NCBI GenBank assembly: GCA_026419785.1
Contig: JAODTK010005176.1
Location: 62,001 to 126,000 of the forward strand
DNA: 64,000 bases
Direction of reading: 5' to 3'
Source of the DNA: Sclerodactyla briareus
Lineage: Eukaryota; Echinodermata; Holothuroidea; Dendrochirotida; Sclerodactylidae
Part shown: positions 12,976-24,640 of the stretch, one piece after another
How the letters are laid out: each line of letters begins with the position of its first letter
Numbering within the stretch: the first letter of the stretch is position 1
Position numbers and translations under genes: made by a program
The notes under the pieces: model-generated
What the model was told of the DNA's origin: nothing
Seen by the model: only the letters and a program-made list of their open reading frames with translations
The model's database searches: none

Positions 12976-15740
12976 CTTCGCGCCGCCTCTTACACAGCAA
13001 ATATACAGAAATAAACACGTAGGAGAAGGAACAAGAGACAAGGGCCCACTAATTCCTTGCCGTGGCTTCATCTGAACAACTAGAAGAATTGTTTTACGCA
13101 CGCTTTCTTATAATGGGTAGGCAAGTTTGGCGTGGATATGGAGGTTGAGGGCCGCTAGGGTGTCTGAAAGTGGGGAAAGTCTTTCGGGAACGTATACAGT
13201 GTACATAATCTTCTCCCGGGTATTACACAAACTGTGCAATCTTGTGTGTCTCAGATAGGTACCCCCATTCCACCAACGCCCTTCCCCCTCCTTAGCATGG
13301 GTTCCTTCAAATTATCATTGTAGCTAAAAGTAAGCCTTCAAAAAAAGTACAAACCCCACTTAAAAGGACCATGCAGCGCTTTACTCACTCCAAAACCCAG
13401 AGTAGTCAGTGTAAAGGACAACGAGGGTCTTGGTAATTGTCTGTGTGCCCCTCCAGGGATGCACACCGATCCCCCATACCCCTCCCTCCCTTTCCCCTAG
13501 AATATAAATATAGCCAAGAGTAAACCTTACATATTAATATTCCACGTGCCCACAAGTACCACTGGTAAACTGTGGCTATTCCCATAGAGATAGATCTTGT
13601 TTTCAACCGTTAGACCATTCCAGGGCCGCCTCATCTTGTCAACACAACCTCTCTCCAATTTCCAGCATTGGTTGTCCTAGAAATGGGTGAAATATTATTG
13701 GGTTTTATTACATGAACTGCATTGTCCAATTGTTTATTGGAGCTGGGGGGGGGGGTTGTCGTTAACATCACGCACCAGTCCCCAGTTTCTGTGTATGTGT
13801 AAAAACGGTAACCCAGCAAAAAGAAAGGGGTTTCCACATTTTGAGTTTTCATTCTACATTGACATAATTGAGATTTATTTCCAGCAGAAAGAGGAGAGAG
13901 GTTGGGGTAGTGGGGAGGGACGGGAAGGGTATGTTAGGCTATAAAAAAAAATCGGTTCCTTAATCAGCTGTGAACAATCCTACACCTACGGCATATTTGC
14001 CCTCAGCTACCAAGACGTTTTAGATTGCGCTTGTTAGTTAATTTGCAGTAGGAAATGTTATGGAGTGTCCGGCAATGGAATATTATGCGAAGTAATTGGT
14101 GCCATACTGTTTTTAAGCAGTAACTTGAGTTACATCCTTCACAGCAAGCAGTACCGTAATTGCCTTTTTGATTTCTCCTAAGGACGGCGAATCCGTCATA
14201 ACAAAACGACCCAAACGTCAGAGTAGGTCATCAGACGTAGTTCCCAGACGAACAAAACTTTCCATTGTGCCATTTCCTTTAACACTGTAATCGTGTTGCG
14301 AGATATCGATAAAAGAAAATTGCCTGACCTTTTCACGCCTGATACCTTTTTTCCATTTCTCATTCATGCACCAAACATTTCTATCACCTCCACACTATGT
14401 TATCCCAAAATTAATGTCAACACTACGTGTAGCGGACACAAAAATACCAGCCTTTAAAAAATGTTATTTGTCTGTGCTGATTTCGAATGACCCCTAAACT
14501 GAACACAAAAACGACAGGGATCTTCTTCACCATACGTGCAACTACCTATTAATTTTGAACTTAAGTGCTACTTGCGTTCTTAAAATTCTTCTGCACAATG
14601 TTTCACGAACCTGCACACAGATACACCACACCCACACATACAATACTGATTTGGCATCATAAATCAGAGACCCGCGAGTGATTATAAACAGTGAGGGGCC
14701 TATTCATTGGTGCGGCCCACTATCTAGCGAGCGTCACACCGTTGGCGCGGATCGTTTCACATGAAACAAATCGTGTCTACAGACCCCCTCAAGATCGCAG
14801 GCAAAGCACTTTTCCGTGTGGGTTTTTGGAGGCAGTAACAACACTCTCCTAAACTGGATTACGTTCCAGAAATGTTCCATTTTAAGAAAAAATCACTAAA
14901 AACGGATTGCTTTCTGTTTCCCCCGGGTAACTCAAGAGATGCCTGAGTCTATTAGAAACAGAATTTTGAAGTGGGATTATTTTCTTGCAGAGACTTTTAA
15001 GTTAGTCCCTTTTAAAGTAAGATCATACATAATTAGGGATCTGCGGAAAAAACTGTATTGAAAAGAAAGGCGGCGAGGCGACAGAACGTATATGGCATAA
15101 GTGCCAGATATAGGTTGACCGAGGCTCCTGGCTACACCCAGGTATCATGATCGGTACCAGGCTATTTACGTGTAGGAAAGTTGCTGCACGTGGACTTGAA
15201 AATACACTTGACGCAGCATTAAATTTCGACCAGTCTAATTAACCTTTTACCTTGACTAATTCACACTATTCGAGAACAAATCAAGGATTCGCGTTTCTAC
15301 CCAGTGTTAGCGCTGTGGGGTCCCCCTCTCTGATTTTTTCATATGGGGAAGGGGTCGGGGGTTGCAATCTAAAGAGGGTTCCGATCTCGATTTTAATTGT
15401 TCAGTTTGACGTCAAAGCATGAACATATTTAAAAAGTATAACTATGCACAAGACCTCAACTTCTTTATATTCTTTATATTCCTATTGCCCTGAACTGGAG
15501 GTGGCCAGGTTCCAGTCCCTGCCCATCACGCACACGTCTTCCCACCTGCCTACAATCACAGTTACTCTCGTCGAAACAGCTATGATCACTGAATATTTAG
15601 TCCATCGCGAATGCTCCAAATAACTGGGTGGGATTCAATATTAACCACTACGAACCCAGTTATTTCTACAGGGTGGGGGGTGCTGAGATCCTGTGGTCAC
15701 TGTCGAGGCTTAGGCCTAAAATTGAACCTCAATGGGCCCC

Positions 15741-15782
<42 letters not shown>

Positions 15783-16570
15783 ATTCAGCCCGTGCCTTCT
15801 TATTTTCCCTTCTATTTTAATTTGATTGCTATTGGGGGTGGGGGGATGCCCCGTCACCTCTCCCCCGAGTAGGCCTACACCCATGTTACCACCCCACTTA
15901 GCCCCACTCAGTGACTAATTTGGGCTTGTAAAGACCGATTTTTGGAACACAGTCCCAAACTGCACAGAAAATAGGAAATGAGCTCAACAATCTGGTAATG
16001 CCGCATACGATACGTGGCTAGCTTACGTCACTCACGCCGTACTCTCGGGGCTAACTAACGGTATGCTGGCCTGTTCGTTCGCGGTCCCATAGAAGTGAAC
16101 CCCCTGATCACCATACGGTTTTCTCCTGTGAACATTCAGGTCTTAAACCCCCGCGCGTTAGTATTCACTCTTCCTGGTAAATCCCCTTTCAAGTTGAACG
16201 AATTCGGCATAAGGGTTTATTGGAACGCAACAGGCATATCGCACTGTGCGTTATTAACGGAAGATTCTTGGGGCCACATTTTCTTTGTGAAACTTGAAAT
16301 GGGTAGGTTTCATAATATTTTCCTTCTGTTCGAGAAGGCGCCCACTTTCCGAATTCAGCGCCGGCCCAAAATGCCTATGGCAAAACGTGCTGGAGGCACA
16401 GCCCCCGCATGCCCCCCCCCCCCGTCTCTCCCCGATCCCTGTAGATTCATTTAGCCTTCGGCCAATGGATATGAAATTTAAAAAAAACCACGGGGGTGTG
16501 TGACTGGAATCACACCCTCCAAAAGTTCCGCCTTTGGCGACGATCCCACCGCAATATTTGAAATTTCCGA
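12976..16570. other. No recognisable gene; long poly-C tract inside
   Basis: No conserved coding block is visible. The stretch contains a G-run near 13,745, a possible hAT-like left end CAGGGCCGCC near 13,620 without a partner, a 39-base C tract (15,744-15,782) and a short C-run near 16,415. The open frames through the homopolymers are compositional. Confidence 0.4.
15744..15782. repeat. 39-base poly-C tract
   Basis: This is the longest uninterrupted C homopolymer in the window, bounded by GTG on the left and ATT on the right. Its exact length is uncertain in any sequencing technology. It generates spurious proline-rich frames. Confidence 0.95.
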
Positions 16571-16574
16571 CAAT

Positions 16575-16835
16575 ACGGCAATACCACACCGAGATCTTAT
16601 ATTTGTATCGTTGAGTTCTTCGAAAGATGATTTGCAATTGTTCCAAAGGGTCTTGAATAATCTCCAAATGTCTTCCGAATGGCAAATGTGTTTCAATACC
16701 GATAAGTGCAAGGTTATGCATGATGGTTTCCACAATAGCAACGCTTCTTTCAATTTAAATGGGCGAAAAAAAACATCAGGCGAGTTCAGAAAAGGATCTT
16801 GGTGTTCAATTTTGTTTCTTCCTTGAAACCTTCTG
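16575..16835 (+). pseudogene. LINE reverse transcriptase fragment, 5' piece
   Basis: The plus-strand translation contains a segment diagnostic of non-LTR reverse transcriptases just downstream of the catalytic palm. It runs SSSKDDLQLFQRVLNNLQ, SSEWQMCFNTDKCKVMH, SNASFNLNG and then a degraded DLGV-like block. This is the region with the conserved Trp and N.DKCK motif. The fragment starts inside the palm, with the catalytic YADD missing, so it is 5'-truncated. It is cut off by an inverted-repeat element at 16,838-17,870 and resumes at 17,873. Confidence 0.8.
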
Positions 16836-16837
16836 TA

Positions 16838-17870
16838 TGGAACGCCAAAAACGGACATTATTCGAATTTTTATTCTGACGCGGTTCCTCATTATTCAGAC
16901 AAATTCTCCGTCATATAATGACCAAAAAACAGATATTCACCGTTAGGCGACTCCGGGTATTTTTGTCCGCTAAACGACATATTACTTTCTTTTCTGGACG
17001 AACAAGTCTTGTGCCACATAATGAGTGCCGTTCCGGACAATATTGCTAAACTTTCGTTGTGGATCAAACTCATTTTCAACAGACCGTGGCTACCGCAAAT
17101 GATCATCTTGAAACGCATATTCGTATTAACCAACCCTCGTCATATGAACTTCCTAAGTTCATTATCGACATCAAAATACTGACCCATATTAACTCCTGTC
17201 CTCATTATTCGGCAGCTGATAGTGCCGAATATGTTAGGGCTCTCACAGCATGAAAAGCAATAGGCGCAAGAAGATGATAAACTGCACAATTCGCCGAAAC
17301 GGACAATATTCGAAACAGATGGCGCTCTTTCCCTGTTCAAGACTCCATCTGTAACACCATTCGTCCATGGCATGAGGAGGACGTGATTGGTAATTGCTTG
17401 CTGAGAACGGAACAATATTCAGGTTACTTTTCCGCAGAGGTTTCTTATTCTGCAGAGTTTTCTCGTTCATAAAAAAAGGTATTATGCTTTGCAGTTCTTT
17501 GGTTGTTCGAAATAATGCAAACACGTCATTATGTGGCGTAATGAGCCGAATAATGAGTAAATAAGTCATTATGCGCTTAGGTTGCTGCCGAATAATGAGC
17601 AAATTAGTCATTATGTGGCAGTGTTAGCTGCGAATATGAGCAATAACAAGCACATTTAAAGGAACAATATGTCCGAAATGCACTCATTATGGGAAAGAGA
17701 CCGTTGTTTTTGAAAAAAATTCCAGTTATGCGACGGCTATCCGAGTCGCATAATGAGTACATACATATTGTTGTCATTATGCGACAGAAAATTTGTCTTG
17801 CATAATGAGAAACGAATCAGAAGAATAATCGAATAAGTCAGTTTTAGCGTTCATTAGTTTGGGCGTTCCA
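16838..17870. mobile_element. 1.03-kb TA-flanked inverted-repeat DNA element inside the LINE
   Basis: The left end is TGGAACGCCAAAA and the right end is TTTGGGCGTTCCA. They form an inverted repeat, flanked on each side by TA (16,836-16,837 and 17,871-17,872). Removing the insert restores the order of the host LINE (LKPS-like block to the LDKDIVVRLFK block), so both boundaries are supported independently. The interior is dominated by many copies of CATTATGCG/CATTATTCG and their complements, scattered on both strands and clustered towards the ends. I recognise no transposase. The TA duplication is compatible with Tc1/mariner or related superfamilies, but the ends match no family I know. Confidence 0.75.
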
Positions 17871-17872
17871 TA

Positions 17873-18540
17873 CTTCTGAAGAAGTTGTGCTGAGGCTGGA
17901 GGGTAACTGGAGTATGGCTTGATTAGACGTCACTTCAGTTTTCCTTGATAAAGATATTGTTGTCAGGTTGTTTAAGAAGCAGCTGGTGAGACCTCACTGG
18001 AGTATTCGGTCCAAGTATGGAATCCATATTTCTCGAAAGACCAAGCAGGTAATTGAAAAAGTTCAGGGAAGGCCAATTCGATTAATTTCAATGTCTTATA
18101 GATTAACCTTACGAGGAGAGATTAAGATTAAGGCGTCCGGTCTAACTTTCGATGGAGCGGAGACGAATTCGAAGTGATTTGATTCAGGTTTTTCAAATAG
18201 TTCATGGATTCGAGGGCCGTCCCTTCCACTATTTCTTTGAGTACGTTTCCCGATGTTACCACCAATAGGAGTTATTGCCTCAAGCTCGTGGGTAAACGCA
18301 AATATTGATTTCCCAGGAGCGTATTAATGAGAGGAATAGCCATCCTGAGATGTTGTTTTGTTCTGTCTAAGAGTGTGAATGCATTCAAGACAGTCTCGAT
18401 TAAAATTTCAGGAACTTGGCGAATTCTCAAGCATCTGGCGTTATTATATCTCTTTGGGTGTTTGTGGCTCCAGGGTCTCTCATGAGGATGTGTCCTTCTG
18501 ACCCTTTTCACTAAACGAAACTAAACTAAACTAAACAACA
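17873..18540 (+). pseudogene. LINE reverse transcriptase fragment, 3' piece and tail
   Basis: This continues the LINE after the insertion. The translation gives FLDKDIVVRLFKK, LVRPHW (the family's LVRPHLEY box), a VQVW-like block, then YRLTLRGEI and a degraded C-terminus. It ends in an (AAACTA)-type simple repeat at about 18,513-18,540, typical of a LINE 3' tail. Several stops and frameshifts make the copy inactive. The satellite array begins immediately downstream. Confidence 0.75.
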
Positions 18541-20160
18541 GAGAGCTGAACCTTGTAACACAGTCAGAATGGTTGGTCTGATTAGGTGAAATTGGTTGTG
18601 TCGCTCCTTACTAGAGAGTCAGGAACCCTACTGTATTTGGTTAAAGTCGGTGGTGAAATTTGCTAAAAAAAAAAAAAAAAGAGACAAGTTTTTGAAAAAT
18701 CGATATTTTGGCCAATTTTGGCTCATAAACACGATACCTCAAGCCTACTGGTGGTGAAGCTCATACTTGGTAGTGTGTTCCCAATAGCCACAAATGAACC
18801 CTGTTGTTTTAGCCTGGTCACAGGTCATCTAAAGTCACCACAGGTCAAAGTTCGACAGCCAGTAACAGGAGAAGACCAGAAGGTGGTCGATCAGTGGAGT
18901 TCGGTGTTGTTGTATAGCTTCACAATGGGGAGTTCAGAAACTATTTGTTTTCGGTTCAGGTCGGGTGAATTTTGGTCAAGGGCGTAGGAAGTTAGTGAAA
19001 ATTGATAGTTTGGTCAATTTTGGCTTGTAAAACGATAAACTCGACCTCTGGATAAATGGAGGAGCTACATGCCTGGTATATGAGTTCCCCCGTTGATGAC
19101 TACAGAGCCCTATTGTTTCAGGTCAGGTCAAAGGTAATCTTGAGGGCAAATGGAGGTCAAGTTAGAAATCCTCGTAAACACGATAAGTCCAGAATGGTTG
19201 GTGCTGATTAGGTTGAATTGTGTGTAGCTCCCTTATAGAGAGCACAGGAACCCCCCCTACTGTATTTGGCTATGTCGGGGTGAATTTGGCTCAAAAAAAA
19301 AAAATAGACCGTTTTTTTTGAAAATCTAATATTTGGCCAATTTTGGCTCATACCACGATTACCCAAGCCTACCTGGATGGATGAGCTCATACTTGGTATG
19401 TGTGTTCCCCATGATCAATGAACCCTGTTTTTTTTATAGCCTGGTCACAGTCTCAAGTCACCAACAGGCCAAACGTCTGACGGGCCCATGTAAACCTAAT
19501 AAGACCATAATGGTTGGCTCCAGTCAAGTTTAAGTTCGGTGCATAGCTTCACATGGAGTTACAAGAAACTTTGTTTTCGGTTCAGGTCGGGTGAATTTTG
19601 GTCAAGGGTAGGAAGTTAGGGGCAAAATGTGATATTTTGGTCAATTTTGGCTTGTAAACATGAGCGATAACTCGACCTCTGGATAAATGGATGTAGCTCA
19701 TGCCTGTATATGAAGTTCCCCGTGATTGACTACATGAGGCCCTATTGTTTCAGGTCAGGTCAAAGTTAATCTGAGGTCAATAGAGGTCGAAGTTTGAGAC
19801 CCATCCTCGTAACACGATAATCCAGAATGTTGGTATGATCGGTTGGAAATTTGGTGTGTAGCTTTCTTGAGGAGAGTACAGGAACCCTATTGTTTTTAGT
19901 TCAGGTCGGAGTGAATGTGAATTGTGAATTGTTCAAAAATAGAAAATGTGTGGAAATCAATATTTTGGCTAATATCGGCTTGAAAACACGATACTCGACC
20001 CAACGTGGAGGATGAAGCTCATACTGAATATGTGGGTTCCCCATGCAAGTACAGGACACCCTTTGTGTGGGGGGTTAAGATCAAAGGGTCCGCTTTTTTT
20101 TATCAGGAGTACAGGAACCCTATGGGTGATGTTCAACGATTAGCAGTCATCTTGGTGGAA
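18541..20160 (+). repeat. Alternating ~315-bp satellite array (forward orientation)
   Basis: The anchor CCAGAATGGTTGG and its variants recur at about 18,564, 18,874, 19,189, 19,504 and 19,822, a spacing of 310-318 bp. Monomers alternate: the first, third and fifth share an ACAGGAACCCTA block, while the second and fourth share TTTTCGGTTCAGGTCGGGTG. This gives a higher-order period of about 630 bp. Other constants are CACGATAACTCGACC, GAGCTCATACTTGGTATG and repeated AGGTCA/AAGGTCA hexamers. The same family appears in reverse orientation at 42.6-44.8 kb and in degraded form at 32.8-33.7 kb. No coding capacity is seen. Confidence 0.85.
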
Positions 20161-20241
20161 AATGGAAATTCCAGACGTGTAATGATGGTTGACATAAGAA
20201 CTTGTACAATTCCCATGGTCCTTGTGTTCTGTCCAAGGTTG

Positions 20242-20610
20242 TCAGAAATGAGTCAAGGAATCACCTAAGCGTTTGGCTTTTGGTTTATCATGCATAATGC
20301 ACACAGACATATTTATCTGCGCGTCGGGATTAAGAACATAATCAACGTATACGACGGCAATGAAAGCTTGGGTGGAAAGATTTCTATTGTATGCTAGTTG
20401 AGCCTTGATAGTACAATGGTCATGCACAGATCCAAGAAACTGGTACAAAGAATAGAGGACATGTCCATTTTTTTCACATTTTACTTTTGAATTGAATTCC
20501 ACCCTAAGTGGTGAGTACCAGAGGTAACGATACAAAAGTCGCCTATTGACTTTACACAGTAAAGGCTGATATTTTGCACCATTATAGCAGGACATATTAG
20601 TTGATATCAA
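20242..20610 (-). CDS. Unassigned open frame, possible exon
   Basis: An uninterrupted minus-strand frame of 122 codons follows the satellite. It looks less compositionally biased than the chance frames nearby. It has five well-spaced cysteines, several potential N-glycosylation sites (NMS near the start, NLS in the middle) and alternating hydrophobic stretches such as AFIAVVYVDYVL, which would suit a beta-rich extracellular domain. I recognise no family. Convincing splice borders are not evident on either side, and a frame of this length can occur by chance, so coding status is uncertain. Confidence 0.25.
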   Translation of the reverse strand: MISTNMSCYNGAKYQPLLCKVNRRLLYRYLWYSPLRVEFNSKVKCEKNGHVLYSLYQFLGSVHDHCTIKAQLAYNRNLSTQAFIAVVYVDYVLNPDAQINMSVCIMHDKPKAKRLGDSLTHF

Positions 20611-22070
20611 AATGATATTACTTAATTATTCATCCTCATATTCTTGTACAAATATTTCTGTAAGTTTTCAAACGGATCCATTTTGTTATTCTTTCGTCGC
20701 TAGGGTTTGGTAAAAAAAACATGTTGGATTGACTTTGTATTACAACAGAGTTCCAGGTACTTCGTGAACGTCAAGGGGTCATTGCACATAGCAGAATCGT
20801 CTTCCTTTGCTACTTCGTTCGGGTTTCCCATATATACTAATATACGACAAACGAAATAGCAGAGTTACGTTTAATGACCATTGTACTTTAACACTTCTCA
20901 TTACTCCGTTTACAGGCCCGTAGTCACGAAGTGGGGGGGGGGGGGGGAGAAATGATTTGGCCCCCACCAATCTTGGGTTGCTCTGCTTACATACTGGTAG
21001 TCTCCCTCCCAACTGTGTGGTCTCCCTTGAATTTGTTTGCCCCCTCATGTATAGCGCGCTCCTGGCTACGGCCTGTCTGTATATGTTTATACCTAAGCGC
21101 AATTAGTTAGCTAGGATCTACTTGTGGCTCCTCAATCCTTTCTCATATATTAATATTGTATGACAGATTTTCTATTGTTACCGTTGTAACTGAGACGACA
21201 TGCGTGATATGACTAATGTGTTAATTTAACTCTCATCAACGGCGAAAATTGTCAACATTTCGCGAAGACGTACACTTTCCCACTCGATTGAACTCCTCTG
21301 GCCACTTTCACTATATACCTACACCCCGGAAATGTCTTGAAGATTCTGAGTTAAAGTATAGGTACATATAGTAGCATACACATCTGCAAAAATAGCAAAT
21401 CACCATTGGTATGAATAAACGGGTAATCAACGTTCACTTTCCATCCGGAATGTCTGGGGTTTAATCAACGATCTGGTCCTGTTAATGCCCAATTTTACAA
21501 GCCCTGTCTGTGATGTACGGTCTGTATTGTTTTAATTCATCGTGCTCATTGTTTGTATTAAGAGATAATAAGAGAATTTTAGAGTCACATTCAACCATGT
21601 CGAGAAACCTGAGCAGTTACCCATCTGGTCATACCAAAGACTTAAAACTTTAAAATATTACCCGTTACCTTTTAACTGTTTGCTCTACATAGGATAACTG
21701 AAGCAGGGCCCCAACTAAGCTACTGCAATTCATTGTTAGCGAATTGCCATCACTAGTGCCACTTGTGATTTGAACTACCTAAGCAAGCGCCAGCAATCAG
21801 TGACAGTGACCGCAAATCATCAAAACTTGTGGAAAAGGGTATCTGATTCCAGTCTATTCCGGTCTGATTCACCTTACAAACAACACTTTAGTAATATATC
21901 GATCACGGTCTTGTAATGAGATTGCACTGTGTGGCGTCTTCATTTGCAATGCTTTTCCTGTTTCCTAGTAACTGTATATCTACCTTGATACTCGTGGCGG
22001 CGTCCTAACAATATGGATAAACAAATAATATTAGTTGTTTGTTTCCGCAGCTCCTTTTTTTTTAAATCCT
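20611..22070. other. No recognisable gene apart from one MITE
   Basis: Apart from the small inverted-repeat element at 20,913-21,075, I see no coding block, RNA gene or repeat array here. Confidence 0.4.
20913..21075. mobile_element. 163-bp hAT-like MITE with an internal G-run
   Basis: The left end is CAGGCCCGTAG and the right end is CTACGGCCTG, which are inverted repeats apart from one C. The flanking octamers are TCCGTTTA and TCTGTATA, matching at 6 of 8 positions, which suits a decayed 8-bp hAT target duplication. A G-run of about 15 begins roughly 20 bases inside the left end. The element has no coding capacity. Similar ends occur at 5.7, 39.2, 55.4, 57.5 and 63.2 kb. Confidence 0.6.
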
Positions 22071-23960
22071 AAATAGATAATAATAATAATAATCTAAAAT
22101 ATTTAAATGTGCCAATATCCCACCAGTGTCTGCTCAATGCGCTTTATACGGGTTACGTAAAACAACCAATCAAATAATAAGAAACTAGATAGAAGCAAAG
22201 TACCTTACTGAGACAAAAGAAAGTCTTTAGACACCCCTGAATCGATCGAGGAATCCTGATCTGAGTCAGTGGGGAGCGAGTTCAAACACCGAGGTGCATA
22301 ACACTGGGAACTTCGTCCCCAAACGTCTAGTCGCGATTGGGTTGGGTCTTGTAGTTTGGAACTTTTATTGCGTGCGAGTTGGCCCGTTTGTTCTGCTTCC
22401 GCACAACATGCTAGTCAAGTAAGCTAGGCGACCATTTTTAAGAGCCCGGAAAACTAAGAACCAGTATCTTATAAATTATACGCTGATATTACAGTCATCC
22501 ATGCAACTCACGGAGAATAGGTGTCACTGGCGTGAATTTCCCTGCCCTACGGACGATACGAGCTGCTGAATTCTGAATTCTTTGTAAACCTGTTTAGTTG
22601 GATAGCATAATACCATAAAGTCGGGATTAGCATAATCCAGACGGGCAGATATAACAGCATGAATCAGCATATCTACTACAGGCGCGCATCCAGATTTTAC
22701 GTAGTTGCCCCCCACTCGCCTAATGTGAACCAAGCAGTTTACCAATGTGACTACCTGCTCAGCCCTCGCAACATGAGAATCCATAGAAACCCCAAGATTC
22801 TAACATGAGAAGAAGCCTGTATAACCTCGCCACCTATTTTCAAGACAGATTCTAAAGTTAGGCACATCACTCGATTTACTGTAAAAGACAATTACATCTG
22901 TCTTAGCATCATTAAGTTTAAAGAAATTTGTACACATCAGTCTTAAACCTCGGCGACACAAATTCCATTTTGATACAGCATTATCACAGCCTTATAATCA
23001 AGAGCATAGTACAGTTGGGTATCATCAGCAGATAACATATACTGATAGCATGGAGTTTGATGAGTTTTCCCAGAGATGACGTGTACAAAGAAAAACAGAA
23101 CGGGACCCAGAATGAATCCTTGTGGAACACAATACTGCAGGGCATGAGGATTTGACACATTGATCCGAACTTTGATTATTTGTGAACGTCTTTCAAAGTA
23201 GCTTTTGAACCAATTTATTGCATTGGGGCCTTGATATTGCATTCAGTTTCTAATTAAGAAAGCAGGATATTATGATCTACGTTGTCGAAAGCCGACGACA
23301 AGTCTAGTAGAACCAAAAGTACACATTTTCTTTTATCAATGGCATCAAGAACGTCATTCTGTACTTTCAGTAGGGCTTGATTCAGTGCTGTAACCCATTA
23401 CGGTAAAGCAGGACTGATACGGGTCAAGATATCTATATTTATCTATATGTGACACAACTTGATTAAGGACGACCCTTTCGATAACCTTCGATACAAAAGG
23501 AAATTGAATATCGGTCTATAGTTCCCCAAATTTTCAGGTTCCAAACCTTCCTTCTTCAAGACAGGTCGCACAACTGCATTTTTACATAGACTGGGAAACC
23601 ACCCACTGACAAGGGATGCATTCGTAATGTTGCAGACGAAGGTTTGTAGTTCAGCTTTGCATTCTTTATCAGCCATGTAGGCGTAGGGCAATTATGGGAG
23701 TGTTGAGGACGTCAGGCTGAGAACTATTTTCCATACTTCTTCTGTAGACAACTCCGGACGGTGAGAGGACCTCATCGCCGGCTCTGGGAACTTCCTTGGT
23801 GCTCTGGAGTAGGTACTGGTGGTGTTATACTGGACATGATATCCTCTACTTTCTGCGCAAAATGGTGGGCAAATTGGTTAGGGAGATCCTCCTTTGGGTG
23901 GCAGACGGAAATATGAATCGCATTTTGAACTTTTAATTTGAAGGTTTCTTACGTCATACA
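22070..23960 (-). pseudogene. CR1/L2-like LINE reverse transcriptase, 3' half
   Basis: The minus strand reads a reverse transcriptase in order: FAHHFAQKVEDIM (pre-RT linker, about 23,880), VVRPVLKKEGLEPENLGNYRP (about 23,580-23,500), INWFKSYFERRSQ, and YCVPQGFILGPVLFF (about 23,130-23,090). YMLSADDTQLYYA, the catalytic palm with both Asp retained, follows at about 23,045-23,005. Next are LIHAVISARLDYANPDFM and a C-terminal CYAPRCLNSLP block at about 22,290. The 3' end carries an (ATT)n tail at about 22,094-22,078, as expected for this group. Frames shift at least five times and a Y-to-S change precedes ADD, so the copy is defective. Confidence 0.85.
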
Positions 23961-24253
23961 CCCAACCGACCTCGCGCGGCAACCGTAATGGTGTCACGCG
24001 CACTCGCTACAGCGCCGATAGCATGTTCTTTATCTGATAACTTTAGGTATGGTTTTGAGAGTACCCAAGTTAAGTGATGTATGGCCGTCGGCGTGGATGG
24101 AAAATGGTCATTAGTCCGGAGTGGCTCATACAAGATTCCAGAGATAGTCAGTTCCAGTATTCGAAGTTATACCGTAGTTTTATACAAACCGTGGTTAAGC
24201 GGCGCTGTGTGCAAAAAACGTCAACACGCTAGTTTCAATATTTTTCCGAGAAA

Positions 24254-24640
24254 AGACGTCATCGCGACACATTACATTTTTTTGTCATGATGACGAGTTG
24301 CATCTAGTCGGTAAGACTACAAAAATCTAATTAACAGTGTTGTCGAATTTGAGAAAAGACGTCATCGCGACAATTTCAATTTTTTTGTCATGATGACGAG
24401 TTGCATCTAGTCGGTAAGACTACAAAAATAATAATTTTTCTGTGTTGTCGACTTTGAGGAAAGACGTTATTGCCAGGTTCACCATTTTCTTTTTTTCGGT
24501 CATGATGACAAGTTACATCAAGTCGGTAAGACGACAAAAATAATAATTTTGCCGTGTTGTCGACTTTGAGAAAAGACGTCATCGCGAATTTTTTTGGTCG
24601 TGATGACGAGTTAAATTAACATGGTAAGTCGTCATCACGC
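24254..24640. repeat. ~100-bp tandem repeat, four units
   Basis: Units starting AAAAGACGTCATCGCGA begin at about 24,254, 24,355, 24,460 and 24,571. Each continues with a T-run, GTCATGATGACGAGTT, CATCTAGTCGGTAAGAC, TACAAAAAT and TGTTGTCGA.TTTGAG. The fourth unit is truncated. Each unit holds two dyads centred on GACGTC and TCATGA. No coding is apparent, because open frames across it change with unit length. Confidence 0.85.

Noticed and set aside
15611-15825. Proline-rich small proteins
   Set aside because: They are made by the 39-base poly-C tract; similar artefacts arise at 5.7, 30.5, 49.6 and 57.4 kb.
16254-16891. Long minus-strand frames of 159 and 137 codons
   Set aside because: They run antisense to the plus-strand LINE reverse transcriptase and have no motifs of their own.
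24254-24640. CRISPR-like array
   Set aside because: The whole ~100-bp unit repeats, with no unique spacers between short repeats, and the context is eukaryotic.
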